Assembly (NCBI GenBank): GCA_000302695.1
Contig: AMFN01000014.1
Span: 186,001 to 250,000 of the forward strand
Direction: 5' to 3'
Source of the DNA: Enterobacteriaceae bacterium LSJC7
Lineage (GTDB): Bacteria; Pseudomonadota; Gammaproteobacteria; Enterobacterales; Enterobacteriaceae
Length of the DNA: 64,000 bases
Positions 1 to 8,792 of this stretch are shown here, one piece after another. The notes beneath the pieces were generated by a model. The model was not told where the DNA came from. It worked only from the letters and a program-made list of their open reading frames with translations, and searched no databases. Position 1 is the first letter of the stretch, and every line of letters begins with the position of its first letter. Made by a program: the position numbers and the translations under genes.

Positions 1-552
1 AGAGCAGATAAAACCAATGCGGGTATGGCCCATCTGAATCAAGTGACGGGTGGCAAGCCAGCCACCAAGTCGGTCATCCAGTGCCACGCAGCGCTGTTCA
101 AAGCCCGGCAGACTACGGTTAATCAGCACCATCCCCGGAATTTGCTTCATCAGATCTTTCAGGTAGTCGTCAGGGATCATTTTGGCGTGTACCACCAGCG
201 CTGAACAGCGATGGCGAATCATTTGCTCAATCGCCTGGCGCTCTTTCTCTTCGTTGTGATAGCCGTTGCCAATCAGCAGGAAGTTGCCGGTGCGCCAGGC
301 CACCTGGTCCAGCGCTTTTGCCATGGCGCCAAAAAAGGGATCTGAAACATCGCCGACCACCAGCCCAATGGTTTCAGTGTTTTGCTGCGCCAGGGCGCGG
401 GCGTTGGCGTTAGGGTGATAGCTAAGCTGCTCCATGGCACTTAAAACGGCCTGACGCGAGGCATCGCTGGCTTTAGGAGAGTGGTTTATTACGCGGGATA
501 CCGTTGCAACGGACACACCGGCAAGGCGTGCGACATCTTTGATGGTCGCCAT
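1..552 (-). CDS. galR: Galactose operon repressor GalR (partial, C-terminus cut by window edge)
   Basis: LacI/GalR-family DNA-binding repressor of galactose uptake and catabolism genes. The first 184 residues are present, and the gene runs off the left edge. Residues 3-22 form the LacI-type helix-turn-helix (TIKDVARLAGVSVATVSRVI), followed by the hinge region and the start of the periplasmic-binding-protein-like sugar domain (TIGLVVGDVSDPFFGAM). The ATG is at 550-552 (complement), preceded by an AGAGGT ribosome site. GalR is placed over other LacI members by its first 20 residues and by the neighbour aas, as in E. coli. A GTAANCGNTTAC palindrome lies just upstream. Confidence 0.93.
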   Translation of the reverse strand, partial: MATIKDVARLAGVSVATVSRVINHSPKASDASRQAVLSAMEQLSYHPNANARALAQQNTETIGLVVGDVSDPFFGAMAKALDQVAWRTGNFLLIGNGYHNEEKERQAIEQMIRHRCSALVVHAKMIPDDYLKDLMKQIPGMVLINRSLPGFEQRCVALDDRLGGWLATRHLIQMGHTRIGFICS

Positions 553-569
553 GGTCTACCTCTGGCTGG

Positions 570-581
570 GTAAGCGCTTAC
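570..581. promoter_or_regulatory. Palindromic LacI/GalR-type operator upstream of galR
   Basis: Perfect 12-nt palindrome GTAAGCGCTTAC, 18 nt upstream of the galR start. The central CG and flanking GTAA/TTAC half-sites resemble the GalR/GalS operator consensus. Its position suggests autoregulation or cross-regulation by a paralogue. The palindrome is seen directly; the binding protein is inferred. Confidence 0.45.
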
Positions 582-876
582 ATGGCCCCAGTTTCACGGA
601 AAAGCGCTGCGGGTTCAAGAAAATGGCGTACATATCCTGCCTGAGTTAACAGAAAAGCATCGCAGACAGTGAAAGTGTTACACACAAGCCGGTTTTTTAA
701 ACCGCCCGGTGCCGCCTATAAGCGCGTTCATGCCTGTGGGCATAAGGATTACGCCAGAGGGATAAACAACCGAAGCGTTTTCAACAGTTTCAGCGCAAAC
801 CTTTGGTTACAGTTTGCGAAGGGCTGTTTCCATTCAGGCGTGGCAGACAGGAACGAAGCACTGCTACATTTGAGTT
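582..876. other. Intergenic region between galR and the Omr sRNA
   Basis: No gene is visible. The segment holds the galR promoter region on one side and the promoter of the Omr sRNA on the other. TACATT at 865-870 is a plausible -10 for an RNA starting at 877. No good -35 is visible, which would fit an activator-dependent (OmpR) promoter. No second Omr copy or remnant is seen here. Confidence 0.5.
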
Positions 877-959
877 CCCAGAGGTATTGATAGGTGATGT
901 CGGCCATTGGTCGATAACAAGCATTACACCAACCTGCGCGGATGCGCAGGTTTTTTTTT
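877..959 (+). ncRNA. omrA: OmrA/OmrB-family small RNA (single copy)
   Basis: Hfq-dependent sRNA that represses outer-membrane protein, curli and ompR-envZ mRNAs by base pairing through its 5' end, and is induced by OmpR. The 5' end CCCAGAGGTATTGATAGGTG matches the conserved 5' arm of OmrA/OmrB. The 3' end is the typical terminator: stem AACCTGCGCG-GATGCGCAGGTT followed by at least eight T. The central part differs from both E. coli genes as I remember them. E. coli has two tandem copies between aas and galR; here only one is present, so the A/B name is arbitrary. Confidence 0.9.
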
Positions 960-1139
960 GCTGCTTTTGGCTATCTGTTCGCGCCCCTTCCTTAACTCAT
1001 GTAAGCTGCTGAGAACTCAATTTCATCGGGTTTCTGCCCGTCGCCGTTGGCCTGATAGCGTAATGCGTAAGCGGCAGATGTGCACCGTCGCGGTGGCCGG
1101 CAGAAACCGGACTTTGCCTTCTCAACAAAAGGAGTTGAA

Positions 1140-3299
1140 ATGCTGTTCAGCTTTTTTCGCAGCCTCTGTCGTGTTTTATTTCGCGTCCAGCTAACGGGTG
1201 ATACCGCCGCACTCAGGCAACAGCGAGTGCTTATTACCCCCAACCATGTTTCTTTTATTGACGGCGTGCTGCTGGCGCTGTTCCTGCCGGTGCGCCCGGT
1301 TTTTGCCGTGTACAGCTCAATCAGCACGCGCTGGTATATGCGCTGGCTTAAATCCATTATCGATTTTGTGCCGCTTGACCCAACCAAACCGATGGCCATT
1401 AAACACCTGGTGCGCCTGGTGGAGCAGGGGCGTCCGGTGGTGATTTTCCCGGAAGGGCGCATCTCGGTGAGCGGTTCGCTGATGAAAATCTACGACGGTG
1501 CGGGATTTGTTGCTGCAAAATCGCAGGCGACCCTGATACCGCTACGCATTGAAGGCGCAGAGCTGACATATTTCAGCCGCCTGAAAGGGCGCGTGCGCCA
1601 GCGCCTGTTCCCGCGTATTACGCTGCACCTGCTGCCGCCAACCGCTATCCCGATGCCGGTTGCCCCGCGTGCGCGCGACCGTCGTCGTCTGGCCGGTGAA
1701 ACGCTGCACCAGAAAATGATGGAAGCGCAGATGGCCGTGCGCCCGCGTGAAACGCTGTTTGATGCGCTGCTGCGCGCCCAGTATCGCTATGGCGAGAGCA
1801 AAAAGTGTATTGAAGACATCAACTTTCAGCCGGACAGCTACCGTAAGCTTCTGACCAAAACGCTGTTCGTGGCCCGCATCCTTGAGAAGTACAGCAAGCA
1901 GGGTGAAACCATTGGCCTGATGTTGCCAAACGCGGCCATCAGCGCCGCTGTGATTTTTGGTGCCGTGTGCCGCGGGCGCATTCCAGCGATGATGAACTAC
2001 ACCGCCGGGGTTAAAGGGCTGACGGCGGCCATTACTGCCGCGCAAATAAACACGGTGTTTACCTCGCGTCAGTTTATGGACAAGGGCAAGCTGTGGCACC
2101 TGCCAGAGCAGTTAACCAGCGTGCGCTGGGTGTTCCTTGAGGACCTTAAAGGTGATGTAACGCTCACCGATAAGCTGTGGATATTCTCACGTGTGCTGTT
2201 GCCTGAACTCGCCCAGGTGAAGCAAAAACCGGAAGACGCCGCGATGGTGTTGTTTACCTCCGGCTCTGAGGGCAACCCGAAGGGCGTGGTGCACAGTCAT
2301 AAAAGCCTGCTGGCAAACGTTGAGCAAATCCGCGCCGTGGCGGATTTCACTGCCGATGACCGGTTTATGTCGGCGCTGCCGCTATTCCACTCCTTTGGTT
2401 TGACGGTTGGTCTGTTTACGCCGCTGCTTACTGGTGCAGAGGTTTTCCTTTATCCCAGCCCGCTGCACTACCGTGTGGTGCCAGAGTTGACCTACGATCG
2501 TAACTGCACCGTGATTTTTGGCACCTCAACGTTCCTGGGCAATTACGCTCGCTTTGCCCATCCTTATGACTTCTACCGCGTGCGCTACGTGGTGGCGGGT
2601 GCGGAGAAATTGCAGGACAGCACGCGCCAGATTTGGCAGGACAAGTTTGGCCTGCGCATTCTTGAAGGTTACGGCGTGACCGAGTGCGCGCCGGTGGTAT
2701 CTATTAACGTGCCGATGGCGGCAAAGCCTGGCACGGTCGGGCGCATTCTGCCTGCCATGGATGCGCGCCTGTTGGCCGTGCCGGGTATTGAAGACGGTGG
2801 GCGTTTGCAGTTGCGCGGACCGAACATCATGAAAGGCTACCTGCGGGTGGAAAACCCTGGCGTGCTGGAAGCACCAACGGCAGAAAACGCGCGCGGCGAG
2901 GTGGAAAATGGCTGGTACGACACGGGCGATATCGTGGCGTTTGATGAGCAGGGTTTTTGTGTGATTCAGGGCCGCGCTAAACGCTTTGCCAAAATTGCCG
3001 GTGAAATGGTGTCGCTTGAAATGGTGGAACAGGTTGCCCTGGCGGTATCGCCAGAGAAGCTGCACGCCACCGTGATTAAGACCGATGCCAGCAAAGGCGA
3101 AGCGCTGGTGCTGTACACAACAGACGGTGAGTTGACGCGCGAGCGCCTGCTGCAACAGGCGCGTAGCACAGGCGTGCCTGAACTGGCGGTGCCGCGTGAT
3201 ATCCGCGTGCTCAAGCAGCTGCCGCTGTTGGGGAGCGGTAAGCCGGATTTTGTGACGTTAAAAACCATGCTGGATGAAGCGGAGAACGCACATGGCTGA
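1140..3299 (+). CDS. aas: Bifunctional acyl-ACP synthetase / 2-acylglycerophosphoethanolamine acyltransferase
   Basis: Inner-membrane enzyme that activates fatty acids onto bound ACP and reacylates 2-acyl-lysophosphatidylethanolamine. The N-terminal acyltransferase domain has the HxxxxD motif (NHVSFID, H36 and D41) and [10 protein letters not shown]. The C-terminal two thirds is an AMP-binding synthetase with the [10 protein letters not shown] phosphate loop near residue 375. The start was set at ATG 1140 because AAAGGAG lies 4-10 nt upstream and this gives 719 aa, the E. coli length; a GTG at 1080 in the same frame has no support. The stop overlaps the lplT start by 8 nt, so the two are co-translated and function as one lysophospholipid repair pathway. 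Confidence 0.97.
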   Translation: MLFSFFRSLCRVLFRVQLTGDTAALRQQRVLITPNHVSFIDGVLLALFLPVRPVFAVYSSISTRWYMRWLKSIIDFVPLDPTKPMAIKHLVRLVEQGRPVVIFPEGRISVSGSLMKIYDGAGFVAAKSQATLIPLRIEGAELTYFSRLKGRVRQRLFPRITLHLLPPTAIPMPVAPRARDRRRLAGETLHQKMMEAQMAVRPRETLFDALLRAQYRYGESKKCIEDINFQPDSYRKLLTKTLFVARILEKYSKQGETIGLMLPNAAISAAVIFGAVCRGRIPAMMNYTAGVKGLTAAITAAQINTVFTSRQFMDKGKLWHLPEQLTSVRWVFLEDLKGDVTLTDKLWIFSRVLLPELAQVKQKPEDAAMVLFTSGSEGNPKGVVHSHKSLLANVEQIRAVADFTADDRFMSALPLFHSFGLTVGLFTPLLTGAEVFLYPSPLHYRVVPELTYDRNCTVIFGTSTFLGNYARFAHPYDFYRVRYVVAGAEKLQDSTRQIWQDKFGLRILEGYGVTECAPVVSINVPMAAKPGTVGRILPAMDARLLAVPGIEDGGRLQLRGPNIMKGYLRVENPGVLEAPTAENARGEVENGWYDTGDIVAFDEQGFCVIQGRAKRFAKIAGEMVSLEMVEQVALAVSPEKLHATVIKTDASKGEALVLYTTDGELTRERLLQQARSTGVPELAVPRDIRVLKQLPLLGSGKPDFVTLKTMLDEAENAHG

Positions 3300-4491
3300 T
3301 TCTTCCAGAACCACCGACGACCAGTCGTTGTATTCCCGAGGAATGATGGCGGTGATTGCCGCCCAGTTCTTCTCAGCCTTTGGTGATAACGCGCTGTTGT
3401 TTGCCACACTGGCGGTGCTCAAGGCCCAGTTTTACCCGGACTGGAGCCAGCCGGTTTTGCAGATGGTGTTTGTGGGCGCCTACATTTTATTTGCACCGTT
3501 TGTTGGCCAGGTGGCCGACAGCTTTGCGAAAGGGCGCGTGATGATGTTTGCCAATGGGCTGAAGCTGCTTGGCGCGGGCGTTATCTGCTTTGGCTTCAAT
3601 CCGTTTGTGGGTTACACCCTGGTCGGTATTGGTGCGGCGGCCTACTCACCGGCTAAGTATGGCATCCTCGGTGAGCTGACTACTGGCGACCGGCTGGTGA
3701 AGGCCAACGGGCTGATGGAGTCGTCAACCATTGCCGCTATCTTAATTGGCTCAGTGGCAGGCGGCGTGCTGGCGGACTGGAGCCTGCTTGCCGCACTCGG
3801 CGTGTGCGTGGTGATGTATGCTGCGGCAGTCGCGGCAAACCTGCTTATCCCCAAACTCCCGGCGGCACGCCCTGGCCATTCGTGGCACCCGGCGGCGATG
3901 ACGCGCGGTTTTTTCGTTGCCTGCAACACGCTCTGGCACAACGGTGAAACGCGCTTTTCCCTGCTGGGTACCAGCCTCTTCTGGGGGGCAGGCGTCACGC
4001 TGCGCTTCCTACTGGTGTTATGGGTGCCGGTGGCGCTCGGCATTACCGATAACGCGACGCCAACCTATCTGAACGCGATGGTCGCCATCGGTATTGTGGT
4101 GGGTGCAGGCGCTGCGGCCAAGCTGGTAACGCTAAAAACCGTAGCGCGCTGCATGCCCGCAGGCGTGCTGATTGGCGTGGCGGTAGCGTTTTTTGCGCTA
4201 CAGCATGCGCTACTGCCGTCGTACCTGCTGCTGGTGCTGATTGGTATTCTTGGCGGCTTCTTCGTGGTGCCGCTTAACGCGCTGCTTCAGGACCGCGGTA
4301 AGGCATCGGTAGGTGCAGGCAACGCGATTGCCGTGCAGAACCTCGGCGAAAACACGGCTATGTTACTGATGCTGGGTCTGTATTCGCTGGCAGTGAAAAC
4401 CGGGGCGCCGGTGGTAGGCATTGGCGTGGGCTTTGGTGCGCTGTTCGCGCTGGCTATTGCTGGGGTGTGGATATGGCAGCGTCGCCGCTAA
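3292..4491 (+). CDS. lplT: Lysophospholipid transporter LplT
   Basis: Major-facilitator-superfamily inner-membrane flippase of 399 aa that brings lysophospholipids to the inner leaflet, where Aas reacylates them. The hydrophobic profile fits about 12 transmembrane segments, and the N-terminal MFS half has the family signature [16 protein letters not shown] 3292 was chosen over the upstream in-frame ATG at 3274 because it gives the expected N-terminus and the usual 8-nt overlap with aas. The C-terminus IWQRRR and conserved blocks such as [20 protein letters not shown] leave little doubt about the family. Confidence 0.96.
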   Translation: MADSSRTTDDQSLYSRGMMAVIAAQFFSAFGDNALLFATLAVLKAQFYPDWSQPVLQMVFVGAYILFAPFVGQVADSFAKGRVMMFANGLKLLGAGVICFGFNPFVGYTLVGIGAAAYSPAKYGILGELTTGDRLVKANGLMESSTIAAILIGSVAGGVLADWSLLAALGVCVVMYAAAVAANLLIPKLPAARPGHSWHPAAMTRGFFVACNTLWHNGETRFSLLGTSLFWGAGVTLRFLLVLWVPVALGITDNATPTYLNAMVAIGIVVGAGAAAKLVTLKTVARCMPAGVLIGVAVAFFALQHALLPSYLLLVLIGILGGFFVVPLNALLQDRGKASVGAGNAIAVQNLGENTAMLLMLGLYSLAVKTGAPVVGIGVGFGALFALAIAGVWIWQRRR

Positions 4492-4497
4492 GTCGCT

Positions 4498-4530
4498 AAA
4501 AAATGGGCGGGTCTTTGACCCGCCCATTAT
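4498..4530. terminator. Bidirectional terminator between lplT and tas
   Basis: Stem ATGGGCGGGTC / GACCCGCCCAT with a 3-nt loop (4503-4527). Read on the minus strand it is followed by a run of six T, and on the plus strand by a weaker T-rich stretch. It lies between two convergent genes. Confidence 0.85.
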
Positions 4531-4533
4531 GTT

Positions 4534-5574
4534 TTACGGTGCCGGATAGGTGTAAATCCGGTGTACCGCCTCCAGTTCGGCCAGCACGTCCTCGCTTAAG
4601 GTCAGGTGCAGGCTCTCCAGATTGGTTTTCAGCTGAGCCAGGGTCGTTGCTCCCAGCAATGTGCTGGCGACAAATTTTTGCTGGCGTACAAATGCCAGCG
4701 CCATCTGTGCCGGATCCAGACCGTGGCGCTTTGCCACGTCCACATAGGCGGCCACCGCTTTTTGCGTTTGCTCGCCGCTGTAGCGTGTAAAACGGCTAAA
4801 CAGAGTATTGCGCGCCCCGGCGGGCTTCGCGCCGTTGAGATACTTACCCGTCAGTACGCCAAAGGCGAGGCAGGAGTAGGCCAGCAGTTCCACGCCTTCG
4901 CGCTGGCTGACTTCCGCCAGGCCCACTTCATAGCTGCGGTTGAGCAGGCTGTACGGGTTCTGAATGGTGACAATGCGCGGCAGGTCATGCTTTTCCGCCA
5001 GCGCCAGGTAGCGCATCACGCCCCAGGCCGTTTCGTTGGAAACACCGATATAACGGATTTTGCCCGCGCGCTGGCATTCAGTGAGCGCTTCCAGGGTTTC
5101 GAGCAGCGTGACCGGCAGCGGGTCGTCGTTCCAGCTGTAACCGAGCTTGCCAAAGCAGTTGGTAGTGCGCTGCGGCCAGTGAACCTGGTAGAGGTCGAGA
5201 TAGTCGGTTTGCAGGCGCTTAAGGCTGGCATCCAGCGCCTCGCGAATATTTTTTCGGTCCAGAATCTGGTTAGGGCGAATACCGCTGTCACCGTTACGCG
5301 TCGGGCCACAAACTTTGGATGCGATCACCAACTTTTCGCGGTTGCGGCTTTTATGTAGCCAGTTGCCGACGTAGGTTTCTGTCAGGCCTTGTGTTTCAGG
5401 GCGCGGAGGAACAGGGTACATCTCTGCCACATCAATCAGGTTAACACCCTGGCTGATGGCGTAATCAAGTTGCGCATGAGCATCGGCTTCACTGTTTTGC
5501 TCACCAAAGGTCATAGTGCCCAGGCCCAGTGTGCTGATTTCCAGCGAGCTGTGAGGGATACGGTGATAATGCAT
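4534..5574 (-). CDS. tas: Aldo/keto reductase Tas
   Basis: NADP(H)-dependent aldo-keto reductase of 346 aa with a TIM-barrel fold. The catalytic set is visible: D48 and Y53 (LIDVAEMYP), K87 (IASK) and the histidine in YQVHWPQR. E. coli Tas was found as a suppressor of tyrosine auxotrophy; its physiological substrate is uncertain. The ATG is at 5572-5574 and the protein begins MHYHRIPHSSLEISTLGLGT, typical of the family. It is convergent with lplT and in the same direction as ygdR and ygdQ behind it. Confidence 0.94.
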   Translation of the reverse strand: MHYHRIPHSSLEISTLGLGTMTFGEQNSEADAHAQLDYAISQGVNLIDVAEMYPVPPRPETQGLTETYVGNWLHKSRNREKLVIASKVCGPTRNGDSGIRPNQILDRKNIREALDASLKRLQTDYLDLYQVHWPQRTTNCFGKLGYSWNDDPLPVTLLETLEALTECQRAGKIRYIGVSNETAWGVMRYLALAEKHDLPRIVTIQNPYSLLNRSYEVGLAEVSQREGVELLAYSCLAFGVLTGKYLNGAKPAGARNTLFSRFTRYSGEQTQKAVAAYVDVAKRHGLDPAQMALAFVRQQKFVASTLLGATTLAQLKTNLESLHLTLSEDVLAELEAVHRIYTYPAP

Positions 5575-5683
5575 TGCCGGTTTCCTTTTTAATGCTTATG
5601 AAACGGCGACGGGTGCTGCCCGGCGCAAAGAGTCATTAACAATGGCAGAGGGAACAAAAAAGTGAAAGGGGAATTGAGTGGGA

Positions 5684-5716
5684 AAATAAAAAAGGCCAGC
5701 GGCAGGGCTGACCTTT
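5684..5716 (-). terminator. Terminator of ygdR
   Basis: On the minus strand AAAGGTCAGC-CCTGCC-GCTGGCCTTT followed by a T-rich run. It starts 9 nt downstream of the ygdR stop. Confidence 0.75.
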
Positions 5717-5724
5717 ATTATTCT

Positions 5725-5943
5725 TTAGCGTTCAATGATTTGTGAAACGTCATCACGGTTAATTTGCATCCTGTTGCCCTGAATGTCGCGGTAGCTGACA
5801 AGGCCTGTATCATCATCTATTTCTGGCTTGCCTTCTGTCAGGATCATCCTGCCGTCTTTGGTCGCCATGACGTAATCACTGCTACACCCTGAGACGGCGA
5901 ACGCTATGCCTACCGCAGAAATTGCCACTGCCCACTTATTCAT
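5725..5943 (-). CDS. ygdR: YgdI/YgdR-family lipoprotein YgdR
   Basis: Small exported lipoprotein of 72 aa. The signal peptide of residues 1-19 ends in the lipobox VSGC with the lipidated Cys20. The mature part is the DUF903 SH3-like fold with the [11 protein letters not shown]...[10 protein letters not shown]...YRD...INRDDV pattern. The start was set at 5943, not the longer in-frame ATG at 6057, since only this places the hydrophobic segment at the N-terminus and gives the family length. A paralogue, YgdI, is encoded at 34061-34285. The function is unknown in both. Confidence 0.92.
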   Translation of the reverse strand: MNKWAVAISAVGIAFAVSGCSSDYVMATKDGRMILTEGKPEIDDDTGLVSYRDIQGNRMQINRDDVSQIIER

Positions 5944-6043
5944 TGTTTTGCTCCTCGCACCGTTGTCCTTTGATAAGTCTAGTAATAACCTGGGATTACG
6001 GAGAAAAAAAGTATGAAAGTCTGAAAAAGTGTGAAGTTCAGTC

Positions 6044-6069
6044 ACAAAAGCCCCCATCTGGGGGCTTTA
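6044..6069 (-). terminator. Terminator of ygdQ
   Basis: Perfect stem AAAGCCCCC-AGAT-GGGGGCTTT, followed on the minus strand by TTGT. It lies directly behind the ygdQ stop at 6073. Confidence 0.75.
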
Positions 6070-6072
6070 TGC

Positions 6073-6786
6073 TTACAGTGGATTCTTTTTATTGCGCACC
6101 AGGTTGAGCACTTCAACCATCATGGAGAAGAACATCGCGAAGTATATGTAGCCTTTGGGGATGCTGATGCCAAAGCTTTCCAGGATCAGCGTGAAGCCCA
6201 CCAGAATCAAAAACGACAGCGCCAGCATTTTGACCGAGGGATGGCGGTCAACAAACTCACCAATGGGGCGCGCGGCGAACATCATCACGCCAACGGCAAT
6301 CACCACGGCGGCCATCATGATTATCAGATGATCCGACAGGCCGACGGCGGTAATGACCGAATCGAGGCTGAAAACAATATCCAGCACCATTATTTGCAAA
6401 ATTGCGCCCCAGAAGGAGTGAACGTTGGTTTGGGTTTCTTCGCCTCCGCCTTCAATGGTTTCATGCATCTCTTTACTGGCTTTCCAGATAAGAAACAGCC
6501 CGCCGACCAGCAAAATCAGGTCGCGTGCCGATATTTCCTCACCAAATAGCGTAAAAAGCGTCGTGGTGAGACGGCTTATCCACGCAATGGAGGCCAACAG
6601 CGCCAGACGCATCAGCATGGCAGCCGCCAGGCCCAGGCGCCGCGCTTTGTTTTGCTGGCGTTTTGGCAGCTTCGCCACCACCAGCGAGAGGAAAATAATA
6701 TTATCGATCCCAAGCACAATCTCGAGCAGCGTCAGCGTACCGAGCGCCAGCCAGGCATTAGGATCCGTTATCCATGCAAGTAACAT
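6073..6786 (-). CDS. ygdQ: TerC-family inner membrane protein YgdQ
   Basis: Integral membrane protein of 237 aa in the TerC family, whose members are linked to metal ion homeostasis, chiefly manganese efflux. The specific substrate of YgdQ is not established. About seven hydrophobic segments are visible, with the two TerC acidic motifs GIDNIIFLSL near the N-terminus and LDIVFSLDSV in the second half. The start at MLLAWITDPN (6786) was preferred over 6855 because the upstream 23 residues are charged and unlike the family, and 237 aa equals the E. coli length. Confidence 0.9.
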   Translation of the reverse strand: MLLAWITDPNAWLALGTLTLLEIVLGIDNIIFLSLVVAKLPKRQQNKARRLGLAAAMLMRLALLASIAWISRLTTTLFTLFGEEISARDLILLVGGLFLIWKASKEMHETIEGGGEETQTNVHSFWGAILQIMVLDIVFSLDSVITAVGLSDHLIIMMAAVVIAVGVMMFAARPIGEFVDRHPSVKMLALSFLILVGFTLILESFGISIPKGYIYFAMFFSMMVEVLNLVRNKKNPL

Positions 6787-6879
6787 TTGCCATCCTGTAA
6801 AAAAGGAAAAAATACAAAAATCCGCCCGCAGGCGGTAAGGCTTAGTATACGCCACCGTCCGTGGCGAACAAATGTTGGC

Positions 6880-7566
6880 TTAAAGCAGAAAGTGCCGCGC
6901 CAGAAGGGCCGCGGTGAACGGTTTCTTCAGATAAAAACCTCGCGGCAACGTGAGAATCGGCTCGCCGTGCGCGCCTACGGCCTCGGTAAGTGCCCGGCTG
7001 TTTGCCGCCTTAGGGCGCAACTGCAACACTTCGCCGTGGCGGGCCGTGATGTGCTCAACCTGGCCGAGGACAATGAGATCCATGAGTTCTTCCCAGTCGC
7101 GCTTAAGCTGCTCTTCTTCTTCTTCTGACGGGCTCCACAGTAGCGGTGTGCCAATGCGGCGCTCGCCAAGGGGGATAGCGCGCTCGCCTTCTACCGGCAC
7201 CCACAGTACGCGCCTGAGCTTGTGGCGCACATGGCTGGTTTCCCACACCACGCCGGTATTACCGGTAAGCGGTGCAACACAGACAAAGGTGGTTTCCAGC
7301 GGACGGCCGCTGCGGTCAATGGGGATGGTTTTAAGCTCAACGCCAATGGCGGCAAAATCCTGCTCCGGCTTGCTGCCTGCACTTGCACCGAGCCATCGCT
7401 CAAGCAAGATCCCAATCCAGCCCTTGTCGCGCCGTAAATCGGGAGGAACAGGCAGCCCCGCCAGCGCCGCCAGCTCACTGAGGCTGTAGCCTGCCAGCTG
7501 GTTTGCCTGGTACATCAGTTCTGCTTCACTTTGCGGAGGGTGGGCAAGAGGTCGTAAAGGTTCCAT
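6880..7566 (-). CDS. mutH: DNA mismatch repair endonuclease MutH
   Basis: Methyl-directed mismatch repair endonuclease of 228 aa. It nicks the unmethylated strand at hemimethylated GATC sites after activation by MutS and MutL. The D-(X)n-ExK catalytic triad typical of the fold is visible as D70, E77 and K79 ([11 protein letters not shown]). The C-terminal [22 protein letters not shown] is conserved in the family. The ATG is at 7564-7566. It is divergent from rppH across a 684-nt intergenic region, and ygdQ follows it in the same direction. Confidence 0.97.
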   Translation of the reverse strand: MEPLRPLAHPPQSEAELMYQANQLAGYSLSELAALAGLPVPPDLRRDKGWIGILLERWLGASAGSKPEQDFAAIGVELKTIPIDRSGRPLETTFVCVAPLTGNTGVVWETSHVRHKLRRVLWVPVEGERAIPLGERRIGTPLLWSPSEEEEEQLKRDWEELMDLIVLGQVEHITARHGEVLQLRPKAANSRALTEAVGAHGEPILTLPRGFYLKKPFTAALLARHFLL

Positions 7567-8250
7567 GCGCTGCTTTTGGGTTGGTTAAAAAATAGACGCG
7601 GTTTTACCCGCCTCGCTACAGAGTGTAGCGCGCTGTGGACGATATTTACAATGTGCTGATTTACCAGTGTTTTTACGAGGGTTTTGTCAGCCATTTTTCT
7701 TTGGTAAACGGGTTTTCCAATTCTGGTCACTGACAATGAACAGGATCTTACACCCGGTTATCCACAGAAAACTGGGATAACCGGGAAAACTCCCGACTAC
7801 TGTTTCCATTTACAGCCTTGACGGCGCGGTTTTTTACCGTTCCCCGGCGAATTGTGACTAACTTATTGGCACAATCTGTGGATAAAAACGACGTTGTTCG
7901 ATCTTTCATCAATGCGTCGATCCTGACTGTGACTAACATCACATTACACAACCTGGTAGAGCAAATAACTGCGCTATATGCCTAAAGAATAACGTATTAA
8001 TTGGCGGGTTTGGTTTTGGTAAAAATCGCAGTAACGGAGTTTTCCCATACTCATACGTCACTTTTTCACAGCGATATCCACAGAAAAAGTGAATAAAACC
8101 GCCAGCAAAACCCCTCATCTGTTTATAACTGCGGTTACTTTTGTGAATTATTCAATTGTTATACCGTTCGCATCCCATAAAGAGAGTGGTTTACCGGCTT
8201 ACGCGAGTGTGAAACAATCGCTCTTATTCAGTTTTTTTTGAGGTAGTCCC
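7567..8250. other. mutH-rppH intergenic region with DnaA boxes: likely DARS2-type locus
   Basis: 684 nt with no convincing gene. It contains two perfect DnaA boxes, TTATCCACA at 7758-7766 and its reverse TGTGGATAA at 7877-7885, plus ATATCCACA at 8074-8082, which differs at one position. In E. coli the DnaA-reactivating sequence DARS2, which promotes ADP-to-ATP exchange on DnaA, lies beside mutH, so this is probably its counterpart. The boxes are seen directly; function, exact limits and any IHF or Fis sites are inferred or not identified. The right end also carries the leader of rppH. Confidence 0.6.
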
Positions 8251-8781
8251 GTGATCGACGATGATGGCTACCGCCCAAATGTTGGTATTGTCATTTGTAA
8301 CCGGCAGGGCCAGGTGATGTGGGCCAGGCGTTTTGGCCAACATTCCTGGCAGTTTCCTCAGGGGGGAATCAACCCGGGCGAATCGGCTGAACAGGCGATG
8401 TATCGGGAATTGTATGAAGAGGTGGGACTGCATCGCAAAGATGTGCGCCTGATTGCTTCAACCCGAAACTGGCTGCGTTACAAATTACCGAAGCGTTTGG
8501 TGCGTTGGGACACAAAGCCGGTTTGCATCGGCCAGAAACAAAAGTGGTTTCTGTTGCAACTGACGGGCAGCGACAACGATATCAATCTGCAAACCAGCGG
8601 CACGCCTGAATTTGACGGCTGGCGTTGGGTGAGCTTCTGGTATCCGGTTCGCCAGGTTGTTTCGTTCAAGCGCGATGTCTATCGCCGCGTGATGAAAGAG
8701 TTTGCCAGTACCGTTATGCCGCTACAGGAGCCCGCGCCTGTGCGAAATGCTTCCTCCGGTTGGCGCCGAAAACGAGGTTAG
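8251..8781 (+). CDS. rppH: RNA pyrophosphohydrolase RppH
   Basis: Nudix hydrolase of 176 aa that removes pyrophosphate from the 5' end of transcripts and starts RNase E-dependent mRNA decay. The Nudix box runs from residue 38 to 59 ([11 protein letters not shown]...RELYEEVG), with metal-binding E53, E56 and E57. It starts with GTG at 8251, as in E. coli, and a Shine-Dalgarno-like GAGG lies upstream at 8240-8243. The length equals the E. coli protein, and the C-terminus WRRKRG is conserved. ptsP begins 11 nt downstream, so the two are one operon. Confidence 0.97.
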   Translation: MIDDDGYRPNVGIVICNRQGQVMWARRFGQHSWQFPQGGINPGESAEQAMYRELYEEVGLHRKDVRLIASTRNWLRYKLPKRLVRWDTKPVCIGQKQKWFLLQLTGSDNDINLQTSGTPEFDGWRWVSFWYPVRQVVSFKRDVYRRVMKEFASTVMPLQEPAPVRNASSGWRRKRG

Positions 8782-8792
8782 TCACGCGTAAT

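Noticed and set aside
669-890. 73-codon open frame upstream of the Omr sRNA
   Set aside because: Runs into the sRNA gene, starts at a non-supported codon without a ribosome site, and has no family resemblance.
7515-7736. Small open frame overlapping the start of mutH
   Set aside because: Overlaps mutH and has no resemblance to known proteins; the intergenic DNA is better explained by DnaA boxes.
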